Shown: piece by piece, positions 10,522 through 20,452 of the stretch
Layout of the letters: each line of letters opens with the position of its first letter
Numbering within the stretch: position 1 is the stretch's first letter
Assembly: GCA_015501595.1 (NCBI GenBank)
Contig: JADNRX010000066.1
Coordinates: forward strand, 62,001-126,000
Source: Hymenopellis radicata
Lineage: Eukaryota > Basidiomycota > Agaricomycetes > Agaricales > Physalacriaceae
Direction: 5' to 3'
Length of the DNA stretch: 64,000 nt
Notes under the pieces: generated by a model
Databases searched by the model: none
What the model was told of the DNA's origin: nothing
Seen by the model: the letters and a program-made list of their open reading frames with translations, nothing else
Made by a program: the position numbers and the translations under genes

Positions 10522-11688
10522 GGTGGTTTGTGCTAGGTAGTAAGGAGACACCAGCTGAGCGCCGATCGAAGATCGGTCACTGGAGTAAAGAACGGTTCAG
10601 ACGTTAACGTAACTCGTCAGCTGCTGAACATCTGGATAAGCTACCTGGTTCTAAGGGAGAAAGGACGATGCAAATGAGGTGCACAAACTCGAAACGAGTT
10701 GATATTGAAGAGGAGAAGAAATCGATCCATTCAAGCCATGCTACTGTACATATTCTGAAGATATTACAACTACAACTGCCATTTAATCATCGTGCGCGTC
10801 GCACATACAGTCTGGCAAGAGACATCGCTTACGAATTCGAATCGGGGGTGAGGAGGACTGTATGGTGCTTAAATTTAAAATTAAAATAATTCTTGGGTCT
10901 TTCCGTTTCTTGCTCTCCCCCGCTTTCAACTTTCCCTCCCGTTCCCTCTTCTCTATTCGCTTTTCATACATTTCATTCAAGCGATTCATGCTGTAGTCGA
11001 GGTCATTAGGAGAAAAAAAAAACAGAAACAAAAGACTTACGCCAACTTGAAATTCGCCTTGCCTGCCTCTAACATTGCGTTCTCCGTCGCGGCACCTGGC
11101 TCTTCCGCCGCGTCAGGAATACCTTGCCTGAAGGCCGCCCTGCGATAGGCGAGATTCAAAAGGTCCTCGTAACGGTGAGCGCGACCTGGGCGCGAGGGGT
11201 GGTGTTCGTTTGGGAAATTATAGTACGGTACGACTTCCAGATCCCCAGGTTCGAAGGTGAAGTAGCTGAGAGCTAGAGGACGCGAGGTGAGTTGCATGGA
11301 GAGCAAAACATACTATGTTGACGCGTACCATCACTGCTGTGCATAATTCGCCAGCCATGTTTAGGCTGGAAATTCGGATCCGGCTTCCACCTGTGGTTCC
11401 TGCACCAGTCCTGCCAGGCCTTCTTGAGTTCGGCCTTGCTTGGCTTCGGGGGTTTTGGCGTAATCGACTTCTTGCCCTTGCCCTTCTCATCAAGCGTAGC
11501 CTCGGACGCTGCAACTTTCCTGCCCTTTTTGGCGGCTGTAGGCTTCGCCTGTGTGATCCCGTCAGCTGCATAAGTATTCAACGAATAAGCTAGCTGCGTT
11601 TCTCTTGTCACAATCTGTAACGGAATGATCATGTGCATAGAAGCTCCATTGTGTGAACGTCCTTGTGAGGGTTGGGAAGGAGAGCGAC

Positions 11689-11860
11689 CCGCCGCTTCGC
11701 GGCGGCCTCACCGAACCTGTGAGGCGGCCCCGACAACGCGTGACTGGACAGTCACCTGGCCGGCTCGATCTCCTGACACCAGGAAGAACCGGGAAACCCA
11801 TGACGCGGGAGGGAAACCCAGGACAACCACCCAGGAGCAAAGCTCCTCAGAGCGAAGCTC
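11689..11860. repeat. Cluster of short perfect hairpins at the noncoding end of the retrotransposon
   Basis: At least four inverted repeats lie in a row: CCGCCGC-TTC-GCGGCGG (11689-11705), GCCTCAC-7 nt-GTGAGGC (11705-11725), GTGACT-GGAC-AGTCAC (about 11740-11755) and AGGAGC-AAA-GCTCCT (11833-11847), followed by GAGC-GAA-GCTC (about 11851-11861). They lie between the YR stop and the element terminus and could structure the element RNA 3' end. Confidence 0.8.
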
Positions 11861-11980
11861 GCGTCCGGGATGACTGACCGCGTCACGGACACCCCAACAA
11901 GGAGCTTGCGGATGGGACTGCCCGTAGGAGGGATACCATTAATGCACTATTACATATGGGCTAGTGACACTTCCAACAAT

Positions 11981-13433
11981 CTAATCATCCGATTCCTCGC
12001 TAAGATTGTTACGATCAGCGAACTCTGATATCTTCGACGCCCAGGCTCTAGAAAGTGCCAAAGGAATAATCTTCTCCAACCGCCGCCAGTATATCAAGAA
12101 ACATAGCGACGACCATCCACCAATCTTCATGATCACCTCTGGCTCGACGCCATCCAAAAGGAGGCGCAACGAACCACCAATACGGTAGCTGTGACCGAAC
12201 ACATGCTCTAAGAGAGCGTCGCGGTAGACCCGTGTGGTCAAGTCCAAGAATTCTCGTTTCGTCAAAGCGGACCATCGACCATGGCTTCTATAGGCGAATA
12301 ATGGGGTTGAAGCATCTGCTGAGTGGTTAACCCGAAGATGGTTCTCCAGTGCTATGACGGGGCACAAGTCATCCAACGTCGCCGTCAAGAAAACTGAACC
12401 ACCTGCAACCGTCGTCGTCTTCGTCCACGGATATGGAAGACGATCGTGCGAAGTCCAGCAGTTGATGAACGAGAAATGCGCGTCCCACGCGACACATGAT
12501 ACTTGAGGTTGAACTTCTGGACTGATATGGGTAGCAATTCCCCCAAACGACGGCAACCCCAGAAAGCGCACGTCGCTGCTGCCCAGACTGCTGCATCCTT
12601 CGGGTCCTGGAGAGACAGGGTTTTCTTGAGAGCCCTCAGATGCTCCACTGTCACCGGACCGCGCGGTGGTCGCTTAAAGACTACGCCTTCTCGAACTGCT
12701 GAGCGTAGCACCAACGGACCCAATCCTCCTTCCCATGCCACTCAGCCGCGTTAATTGTATGCCAGAACGCTAGTCCGTTCATCCAATTCTTCACCATCGC
12801 GCCTGATCCCGAACCTGACGCCGACGCGACAAAAGCAGCCAACAAAGTCGAAGGAGCGGGCATACGATGCGACTCGGGAATGTGGTGTTCATCACAAAAC
12901 TGTGTGAAGCGAACGATACCTGCGGCATATGAGGAGAGAGTGCCAGGGACAATGGACACCGCGAGCTTTTGGAATATCCGGGCTTGCAGATAGGTGGGCA
13001 GCTCGGCATCCAGGCCCTCCTGAGCTCTGAGGGAATGGGGAGTGGTCCACAAGAATGGACGATGGATGGCGGGAACGTGAGGGCGCAGCACGCTGGGAAC
13101 TATTGAATTCCCTGCCTTAGGCTTCCGCGCCTTAGTCTGCGGCAAGTACATCGTAGCCGCGTAGCGTAAATCTTCGAGATTAGTGCTTGATGTTCTAGGA
13201 GCAGCCGATGGAAGCGAGAGATCCGGGTGGAATGGAATGTGGGTTTGGCTGGGAACTGTCGCCATGCCCCGCGGCGCTGAGGACACTACCTCCTGCCAAG
13301 ATGGCTCTAATGAGTATCCTTCTGAGAGAAGACGTTCTCCTAATCCAGTCTGCAATTTGGGAGAGAGTTGGGGTGCTGGGACTGAGCAGACCACGTCGTC
13401 GTAGCTTGGGTCGAGCATTGTGGCTAAAGCCAA
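11981..13433 (-). pseudogene. Tyrosine recombinase of the YR retrotransposon, two frame breaks
   Basis: The N-terminal SAM-like/core-binding region reads LPTYLQARIFQKLAVSIVPG, TLSSYAAGIVRFTQFCDEHH, AWF-type helices. The catalytic domain shows the first Arg in CAFWGCRRLGELL, the H-x-x-R box in HVFGHSYRIGG, and the nucleophile Tyr in CFLIYWRRLEKI near the C-terminus. Two one-base shifts are needed to read it through: near 12690 (after EDWVRWC) and near 12430 (before PWTKTTTVAGG). These enzymes integrate the circular or linear cDNA without target duplication. The stop is at 11981. Confidence 0.8.
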
Positions 13434-14742
13434 CTTACACGATCGGTCACAGTCATGTCACAGAATGGTCATCGAATTCCGAACTACATCAGAAATCACA
13501 TCGTTAACGAGCACGGTAATTCATATAACATAGCAGATTATTCTAAACATCAATAAGCAACTCTTCAAGGTCCTTCGGTAAACTAAACGAGCGATGTAAA
13601 TGAGATTTATCTGAAGGAGAGTGCCTCGCGAAATGGAGTCCGCCGGATTGAGCTCGGACTCAATGTATCGGAAAGTAGGTACTATATCGAACTCGAGCGC
13701 CATCTCGTATGTCCTCCGCACACAAAGGTTGATCTCCGAATTAGCACTGCGACCTTTGGAGTGAGCACCAATGGCCCCATCATTGTCCGAGTGCATCAAA
13801 AGATGGCAGTCGCGATAGCCGAACTGCACAAGGAAATGCATCATCAATTCCAACGCGACAGCCTCCAACCAACAAATGTCGCGACCTGGGACCTTCCACC
13901 CCTCGGCCAGTCGGAAAGCATACCACGAACCCTGAAACAAGATCCCAATACCCCACGATGTGGAGGCATCAACATAGATCCCCAGGTCCTGCATCTCCGG
14001 GAGCGGCTTGAGTTGCCTATACGCCGTCGGGTCGCTAAGACGCGCCTTCCACCACTCCAATGCATTCCGGACCTTGTTCGGCATGAAACGTCGGGAGAAC
14101 TCGTTCTCGAACTGACCGACAAAGTTTGAAAACTGCGGCAGGCGAGAAGAACCATCACGGTAGACGAACGCGACGTGGACCAGGGAGCCATGGATCTTCC
14201 TGCATCTGCAGAAGCGACACCTTTCCGTGCCACTCCAACAAGGCCTCCACGCGAGCAAGGAACTTGAGGCGTTTAGGTTCCGGAAGGGAGACGCGACGGA
14301 GTTTGATATCCCAATAGAACCCAATAAAGACCATGTCATCAAGGAATTCCTTTCCCGTCTTGATGAGATGCCAGGGAACACCTAAGTCCTCTATAAGGGC
14401 CATAGATTGATCCCGATCGTAGAGATATTGAAAACGGGCGACGGAAGATGAAGGAAGGGGAATCCTGAGTGGGTAACGCAGGTTCGACATGTCGTCCTCG
14501 TACTTCAACACCCACCCGTGGCCATCCCATTCGAGGACCCAGATACGGGTGGCTGCGTTAGCAATCTGTCCAGCGTTACTGCTGGCAGTCGCGAGACCGA
14601 ACGGGTGAACATGATCAATATAGAATCTTCCCTCGAACTCGACCACAATGTAAGGCTTGTGATCAGGCGTGACAGGGCATGTGCGGTGGAAGGATTTGAT
14701 ATCAAACGGGCATGCTTGGGTACCCTCGGGAGCGGACGCGAT

Positions 14743-15054
14743 CTAAAAGTGATGTTGAATGAGCATCAATTCGAACACGGTATAAGGACGGTAACGGAAG
14801 TGAGAACACGCGAGCACGAACATGGGTACGGACACGGGCACGAACACGAACACGGACATGGACACAAATACGAGCACGAGCACGAGCACGAGCACGAACA
14901 CGAACACGAACACGAGCACGAACACGAGCACGAACACAGAAACGAGCACGAACACGGAAACGAACACGGGCACAAACACGGACACCAACGTGAGCATGAG
15001 AACGAACATGGGCAGAGACAGAAATAGAAAGAACAAGGAGAAATGAGTACTCAC
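14743..15054 (-). other. Spliceosomal intron inside the retrotransposon RT, with repeat tract
   Basis: Read on the minus strand it starts GTGAGT and ends TTTTAG, and removing it joins VADA to IASAPEGTQACPFDI in phase 0, restoring the expected RT sequence. Most of it is an imperfect hexanucleotide-type tract at about 14803-15014. Confidence 0.75.
14803..15014. repeat. Imperfect (GAGCAC/GAACAC)n tract
   Basis: Alternating CACGAG and CACGAA units, with CACGGA, CATGGA and CACAAA variants towards the edges, over roughly 200 bp. Because the unit is six bases, three frames are open across it and encode Val/Phe-, Cys/Ser- or His/Glu-rich nonsense. These should not be annotated as protein. Confidence 0.9.
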
Positions 15055-15685
15055 TGCGTCGGCAACCTTGCTGGCCATGTCGAAATGTGTCGGGAACAGC
15101 TCTTTCTCAACAAAGCTGTTCACCGACCCCATTCCCGAGACCTTGTCGCCTTTGGACAGGTGGCGGCAGACGCGGAACTTGGGCGGTAGTCCCGGTCCCT
15201 GCTCATCCTCGGCAACAATAAGCGGTGATGCATAGAATGGTCCGCGCAGGATCCTTTCAGTCTCCTCCTGGGTATACGGACCGGACATGCGACCAGCGGC
15301 GAGCTCGGTAGCGAGGTACTCTCTAACAACCTCGGGGTGCTCCATAACAGAAGGGTGATTCGGTACAATGATCGTGTGAGTGAGCTCGGGGAGGACAGCG
15401 ATGGGAAACCCTTCCGTGAGGTTTTTGATGAGATGTGGGAATTCGTGCGAAATATTGTGCTTTTTGAGAGCCGATTCGAAAGCTTTTGCATTATAAGGAG
15501 TGATGATGGCCTTGTATATTTCGTTGTCGCCCGGGAGAGCATGCGGGAGAGGAGGGCGGCGAAAAACCGAATCAGAGATATCAGAGTATAGCAGGGAAGG
15601 GGATTCAAGGACAGGTTGACAGAAAGCAGAGTCGATTGTTGAAGCAGTAGCAGGAGGGATAGTCTGTGCATCCTGAAGAAAGGCT

Positions 15686-17242
15686 TCAGGTGGATCGAGC
15701 GGTACCGCGGGCGCACTCGGGCGAGTTGGCGCTAGCGGGGTGGTCTTTACCACAGAGGGAGCAGACGTGAACGAACTCGACGCCTTCCCTGTGGGGAAGG
15801 GTACAACCGGTCGGGAGATTGTAGAAGGCGCATACTTGCTTCGGGGCTGGACCTCGGAATGGCCGGACTGTCCAGATTCGTTTGTCCTTGTACTCGCAAA
15901 AGTGTTCCTTTCCATCGGCGAACTTCCCCACCCCTGCTGGGTGGCTCCTCCAGCCATGGGAACCGCCGCATAGGATGCACCCAGCCGAAGAAGTGGTCGA
16001 CTTTGAAGGCCGAAAGGAACTCTCGCCTTGGCCAGTCCTCGCTTGCTTTGCCGGCCGAGCATCTGAAGGAGGTGGGGCCGCCGCTGACCGCTTGCTCGCG
16101 TCCGAGTAACTCGCTTGACGAGTTTCCCGAACATGCTGCTTATACCTACCCATGCTAAAAGACAGCTCCTCCCTCCAGCGGGCAACGTCGAATGAGGCGC
16201 CGTGGCAGAGGATAGCCGTGCGCATCTCCTTCTCCCAATCGTACCAAAATGTGTATGAATGCTGGAAGTCTTCTATTTGCCTGACGAACGCGACGTGCTG
16301 CGAGAACTCGGCGACGTAGGAGAACTTTGAATGCGATGGAGTGGGTGGTGTCGAAAGGTAGTCGACCGCGCGAAGGATACTGTCAAGAGCTTCCAGGTAC
16401 TCGAAGGCCGTGATACAGGTGTGACTGTCGTCAGATCCCCATATTTTGTTCATGGCCTCTACATTTACCACTGTAATGGACTTCTGCTCGGTCTCCCCGT
16501 CCAGCTTTGGTGGCTTGAACTCCTTGGTGACCAGGGTCTTCGGTCGCAGGTGCACCTCCTGCAGCCGCGCCTTGGTCCAGAAATGCAAATCGCAAATCGT
16601 CCGGGCGAGAATCCCGTTCAGGTAGGCGTCTGGAATGGGGATATCAACGCCTCCGAACTTGTTCACCGTTACCTGGGGAGCGAGACGCGTCTCCAATGTG
16701 CCCTTTATGCTGCTCCGTGACTTAGCTGCCTCCTTCTTTTTCTTGTCGTCCTCTGCCAGCTCCACCTTGCGCTTTTCCAGAACGCGGCTCAAGTAAATGG
16801 GAATTGGCCCACTCAACTCGACCAGCCTGTCGGAGCGCGCCATCTCGTCCAGCTCGTCCGCCGCGTACCTGTAGTAGGCTCGCAGCTTAGGACCCACGTC
16901 GGGAAAGTTGGCACGGTCATGACGGCATAGCGTCGTCGCCTCGACAGAATCGCTGTTGAATTTTTCGGCGGCTCTGTTCAGCTTGTTCCGGCTCTGCAGC
17001 GTGAGCGTCGACGGCTCGAGCGACGCTGGCCGAGCCATCTGCGCGTCAAAATCAAACGTGTCGGGAATAGGCGCCGGTATGCCAGCATTGGGTAAATTGT
17101 TGACCATTATGGCGACTAATGACGGGAGGCAAACGGAAAATTTACGGGAGGGACGGAGGATCGAGGCAGACGATGATGGACGCGTCGGACAGAAAAGGAA
17201 AACGCGTTCCCCATCGATTCCTGTTTGGGGAAACACCGACAC
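15686..17242 (-). CDS. Gag-like protein of the YR retrotransposon
   Basis: A 518-codon frame from 17242 (a downstream Met, MVNNLPNAGIPAPIPDTFDF, is a likelier start). The middle is largely helical and charged. The C-terminal part carries Cys/His clusters: CILCGGSHGWRSHPAGVGKF, then CAFYNLPTGCTLPHREGVEF with a following CSLCGKDHPASANSPEC. They look like zinc-knuckle or CCCH-type nucleic-acid-binding motifs, as in gag proteins of fungal YR elements. It ends at 15686 in a different frame from the following RT region, which overlaps it by about 500 nt. Confidence 0.75.
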   Translation of the reverse strand: MSVFPQTGIDGERVFLFCPTRPSSSASILRPSRKFSVCLPSLVAIMVNNLPNAGIPAPIPDTFDFDAQMARPASLEPSTLTLQSRNKLNRAAEKFNSDSVEATTLCRHDRANFPDVGPKLRAYYRYAADELDEMARSDRLVELSGPIPIYLSRVLEKRKVELAEDDKKKKEAAKSRSSIKGTLETRLAPQVTVNKFGGVDIPIPDAYLNGILARTICDLHFWTKARLQEVHLRPKTLVTKEFKPPKLDGETEQKSITVVNVEAMNKIWGSDDSHTCITAFEYLEALDSILRAVDYLSTPPTPSHSKFSYVAEFSQHVAFVRQIEDFQHSYTFWYDWEKEMRTAILCHGASFDVARWREELSFSMGRYKQHVRETRQASYSDASKRSAAAPPPSDARPAKQARTGQGESSFRPSKSTTSSAGCILCGGSHGWRSHPAGVGKFADGKEHFCEYKDKRIWTVRPFRGPAPKQVCAFYNLPTGCTLPHREGVEFVHVCSLCGKDHPASANSPECARGTARST

Positions 17243-17534
17243 GTGGAATCGATGGCCCTCATCTGTGAGCCTCGATCCACTTGCTAGCTTATCTCACACT
17301 TAACCTGCTCGTACCTCGCAGACTCAGCTTACAAGAAGATAGACGTCATACCTGCTTCTCGCTGACGACCTCTTTCTTCGCAGTCGTCCTAGACCGCTTC
17401 TTCGGTGGTATACCGACGGAATCATCGTCCGTCATTGCGCGCTTGTTGAACCTCGGTGAGCGTCTGGGAGGGGTAGTAGAAGTCGTGATGGTGGTATGAG
17501 GGCAAGAGCGAAAAAAGCGAAATGAATTGGACAT

Positions 17535-18239
17535 CGACTTTATATCCATAAAGTAATCCCAAATGTCGATATTTCGACAAGAATTCGCTCCGAAATCCTG
17601 AACGCTCGGAGCGCTTCGAAAGTAGTGTCGACGTCCACTGAAAGGCTTGAAAGTGCGGCTCATGGATAGAGGCATTTTGCAGCTGCCAACGCTACTCGAC
17701 CCAATGTCGCCTTGTCTCACATGAACATAGACACCCTTCCGTTTCCAGAGGGCGCTCGACTGAAGTAGTCTTGAAAGCCTAGCCCTTCATTGAAAGCAGA
17801 GCGGCGTCGCAAGGTACATTTTCGATTCCAAGTCGCATTCGATGGTTTTCTCAAATTTCTGCATCCAATGTCTGTTGTTCCAGAGTACCCCAATATCAGC
17901 ATCACAAGTTCCAAGCTAGCTTTTTGGAGAAATAACTGGTACACGTTACTCGTGTGATGTCCTGGTGATCTATTCAGAAGTTCAGTGGCGGGCGACTATC
18001 GGCCAGCTGGCATGTCAAGTAGCTCTGCGGCCCGGGTACGCCGAATATGTGGGTGAGCCTCCTAGGTATAGAACGAAGCAGTATACTCGAATAACACTTG
18101 AAGTTTGAAGCATTTGAGGCAAGCTAGAGGGAAAAAATTGAGATCATCGTCGTTCAGGAAGAGTCAGGAAAGAGTCAGGAAGATGCCGTCGGTGATCGAT
18201 AAACAGTCGACTCGAACCAGTACCGGAAAAATGCCGAAC
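17535..18239. other. Intergenic upstream of family B
   Basis: No supported gene. This is the promoter side of family B (minus) and the downstream side of the P450 relic (minus). Only short, unsupported frames are seen. Confidence 0.5.
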
Positions 18240-19439
18240 TCGATGACAGTCGATCGAGTTACCTGGCCAATTTCGGGCTCTGGAATGGGGCCCATGAACC
18301 GGTCAGGATTGAATACTTCGGCGTTGCAGTAGACGGTTTCGTGCCCCTACTTGCGGTGAGGGAATTGGTCTTGGAAGAATGTGACGAAACAAATTACCAT
18401 GCATTGCCCAGCACTGTCGCACCTATACTCTCGAATTCAGTCAGAGTAGGAGAGAAACGAGACGCCATCTACTCACCTCCTGGGATAAAGCACCCTTCGG
18501 ATACGTCGTCAGAAAGGCAGACGTGCACGACAACTTGACAGAAACGTCAGATAGTAGTATCGATTTGAGTGATACCTACCGAGTGGAAGGACGAGTCGCC
18601 AACGCATAGCCGCCATAAATACGGTGTTAATGAAGGGTAGATTCTTCTGGTCTTCGAAGGTCGGGATGCGGTCTCTTCCAACGATGGCATCCAGTTCTTT
18701 GTGTGCGCGCATTTGAAGCTCGCGGTTCTTGAGCATGGCAAGGATTACGGTGAGGGTGACCGAAACCGTCTAAGTAGGGTCATTAGAAGATGTAAAGCCT
18801 CAAGGAGAGATGCAGTTACTGTGTCGGCGCCATGCCGAAGAGGTACCGTCAACTCACATTCAGGAAGATGAGCTGTATGCTTACCAGCGAAAGAAACTCC
18901 GGCACAGTTTTTGATAATTCCATGAAGTCGTGAATGCCATCAGTTTGTTGAAGCTTCGCCATGGTCTCAGAGAAAGGTCCTGTGGTGAATGGGTCAAGAA
19001 TTTTGTAAGCGCAGTGGTACTGGCTTACCGCCACATGTCAAGATATCGGATGAAGACGAGATTCCAGCTCCATTTCCTCAAGTCAGCAGCCATGTGGAAC
19101 GCTGAAGCAATCGATACATTAGGAATATGATGACAGACGACGGGGACGAGGTCGGTCGGAATAAATGTTCGACCGTTTTTCGAAGAGTTCATTGGCCACT
19201 TTCGCAGAATTGACGATGACAACAGGTTGAGCTAGTACTTTAATTGAAATGATTTCGCCGTAGACGGAGGCCCGCTGGGTGCAAGTCAACGAAGCGTGGT
19301 CAAGTGCACAGGTTCCCGATGAGTGGCAGACCCTTAGGACCAGGCGAAAGAAGCAAAGCTGAGCGAGAACGGCGAGAATAGAGAAGAGCAGGGATGACAG
19401 CACATAGAGCCAAGTAATAGATGGGACTGAATGATGCAT
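18240..19439 (-). pseudogene. Cytochrome P450 pseudogene 1 (C-terminally truncated)
   Basis: Paralogue of the two P450 genes at 21847 and 25753. The start (ATG 19439) keeps a hydrophobic leader and, in shifted frames, GPKGLPLIGNL, ASVYGEIISIKVLAQPVVIV and ELFEKRSNIYSDRP. The I/K-helix part reads RAHKELDAIVGRDRIPTFED and FMAAMRWRLVLPLGRY near 18509-18736. A 'NPDRFMGP' piece lies at about 18290-18310. The haem-binding box (FGFSRRICPGR in the paralogues) is missing, because the sequence leaves the family at about 18260. Several frame shifts are present, including one right after the N-terminal GNL. It cannot make a haem-thiolate enzyme. The conserved TATA-like AATAAAAGGCT and the upstream motif at 19598 are still there. 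Confidence 0.8.
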
Positions 19440-19597
19440 ATGTTTGCGTTGGGCTGACTCTGAAGGACAGCCTTTTATTCGATGAAAACGACCTGCCATA
19501 ACAGATTTACAGTAAATCCAGCTCCAGCGACTCCAAGCGTCGCCAAACCGCAACAATACCTAGTTGCCCAAATGAGAGTCAAAAGTGCCTATCTAAT

Positions 19598-19614
19598 GTA
19601 GGCTATCAGGTTCT
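19598..19614 (-). promoter_or_regulatory. Shared upstream motif of P450 pseudogene 1
   Basis: Plus-strand sequence GTAGGCTATCAGGTTCT, about 160 bp upstream of the start. It matches the motifs at 24102 and 25592 upstream of the other two P450 copies, with one base differing from the 24102 copy. Either a retained cis element or simple shared ancestry. Confidence 0.5.
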
Positions 19615-20452
19615 ATGAACAACCTTCAACGCTTATTCGCTTATTCCGCGAGACAGACGTCGGCACATTGTTCTCTGAGGAAGAAGAAGGGGGAGCCAAT
19701 GAGATTATCCACGAGGATGGATTCGAATCGCAGATATCTGTTTTCCATGGCATCCGTGGAAGGCGGAGGTTGGTCCTGCAAATGTGTGGATTTGAGTTCT
19801 CACTCCTGGCTTCTCGTGGAGACAATACAAAACTAAGAATACGCTGCTGGACACATGAGGCTTGAAGCTCGTCGGAGTCGAGGTGGCGAACGATATTTTG
19901 ACGAGATCCTCACGAAAAGAATGAAACAGTAAAAAATGCCGGCAGTTTGAATCTCCGACGCTTTCGGCGTCGAACGGCAGAGAATGGCGGGAAGCCGGTC
20001 CTCAGCGCCGGTGCCGATGTCGGCCCTCCAATTTGCTCATCGGGCCTTACGCGGACGAACTTGACTCCGAACAATCACCACCTGATGCGAACGACCTGCA
20101 GTTCGACTTGCATGAACCGCTGGCCATTTCCTGCTATGTCATGGCTCGCCATTCATCGTATATCAACCTTTGTTCAGACAGCCGTACTCAACATCGACCC
20201 CTTGCGATGAAGGCCCAACGACATAGGAAACAACTGCCCACAGCTCCTGGTCATATCGATATGCTATAGGCACCCATAAAAAGCCAATCTTTTTGATCAA
20301 TGGCTTGCCATTGCTAGAACACGCGTCGGCCGACGCCCGGCGGGCGTCCGAGAAGTCGGCGGAATTTTGGTCGACATCCAACGCTTTGGTACGATCTATG
20401 GGGTATATAAGCAGGACCTCCACCCATATATTTCCTTCCTCATACCACCATC
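19615..20452. other. Intergenic between divergent P450 relic 1 and family C
   Basis: No supported gene. It separates two divergently transcribed loci, so both promoters lie here. Only short unsupported frames are seen. Confidence 0.5.
20404..20410 (+). promoter_or_regulatory. TATA box of family C
   Basis: TATATAA, 43-49 bp upstream of the ATG at 20453, followed by a pyrimidine-rich leader with CCACCATC just before the ATG. The spacing is close, but fungal TATA-to-ATG distances can be short. Confidence 0.5.

Larger units (their letters stand above)
13521..15710 (-). pseudogene. Reverse transcriptase-RNase H region of the YR retrotransposon
   Basis: The frame entering from about 15700 carries a linker, then RT motifs: HPEVVREYLATELAAGRMSG, PFYASPLIVAEDE, FRVCRHLSKGD. 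It then crosses a 312-nt GT..AG intron (15054-14743) into SFHRTCPVTPDHKPYIVVEF, HPFGLATASSNAGQIANA and the YxDD-type catalytic box KYEDDMSNL. RNase H follows with candidate acidic residues in DLGIYVDASTSWGIG, CWLEAVALELMMHF, MHSDNDGAIGAHSKG and YIESELNPADSISRG. Around 14200 the frame shifts by one base between EWHGKVSLLQ and KIHGSLVHVAFVYRDG, so the polyprotein is broken as sequenced. The product would copy element RNA into DNA. Confidence 0.8.
11585..17292 (-). mobile_element. Tyrosine-recombinase (DIRS-type) retrotransposon, 5.7 kb, degenerate
   Basis: The coding order on the minus strand is gag-like ORF, reverse transcriptase, RNase H, tyrosine recombinase. There is no integrase and no aspartic protease domain, which defines a YR retrotransposon (DIRS/Ngaro group). 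I see no methyltransferase domain between RNase H and YR. The ends are a 10-bp inverted repeat, ATAAGCTAGC at 11585-11594 and GCTAGCTTAT at 17283-17292, with no target duplication, as expected for recombinase-mediated insertion. The bounds are supported independently: cutting there restores the host gene B frame. Several one-base frame shifts in pol and YR indicate an inactive copy or sequence errors. Confidence 0.8.
10783..17534 (-). pseudogene. Family A/B/C protein, member B, split by a retrotransposon
   Basis: Exon 1 is 17534-17352 (ending PPKKRSRTTAKKEVVSEKQ, almost the same as member C). Intron 1 is 17351-17305. Exon 2 starts VKCE at 17304-17293 and is then interrupted by the element at 11585-17292, resuming at 11584 (SLNTYAADGITQAKP...) and ending at 11329. 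Exons 3 (11272-11041) and 4 (10990-10783) follow. Removing the element joins the two halves of exon 2 in frame. Conserved family pieces are AWQDWCRNHRWKPDPNFQP, MHSSDG at the exon end, and LEVVPYYNFPNEHHPSRPGR followed by YEDLLNLAYRRAAF. The C-terminus is Lys/Glu/Arg-rich, probably helical (MNRLNEMYEKRIEKREREGK). The intron after DG is at the same place and phase as in A and C. Function unknown; the insertion very probably abolishes normal expression. Confidence 0.72.

Noticed and set aside
14743..15050. Protein tails made of Val/Phe, Cys/Ser or His/Glu repeats
   Set aside because: They read through an intron filled by a hexanucleotide tract; real RT continues only after splicing.
11585..17292. 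LTR (Ty3/gypsy or copia) retrotransposon
   Set aside because: No long terminal repeats, protease or DDE integrase; a tyrosine recombinase is present instead.
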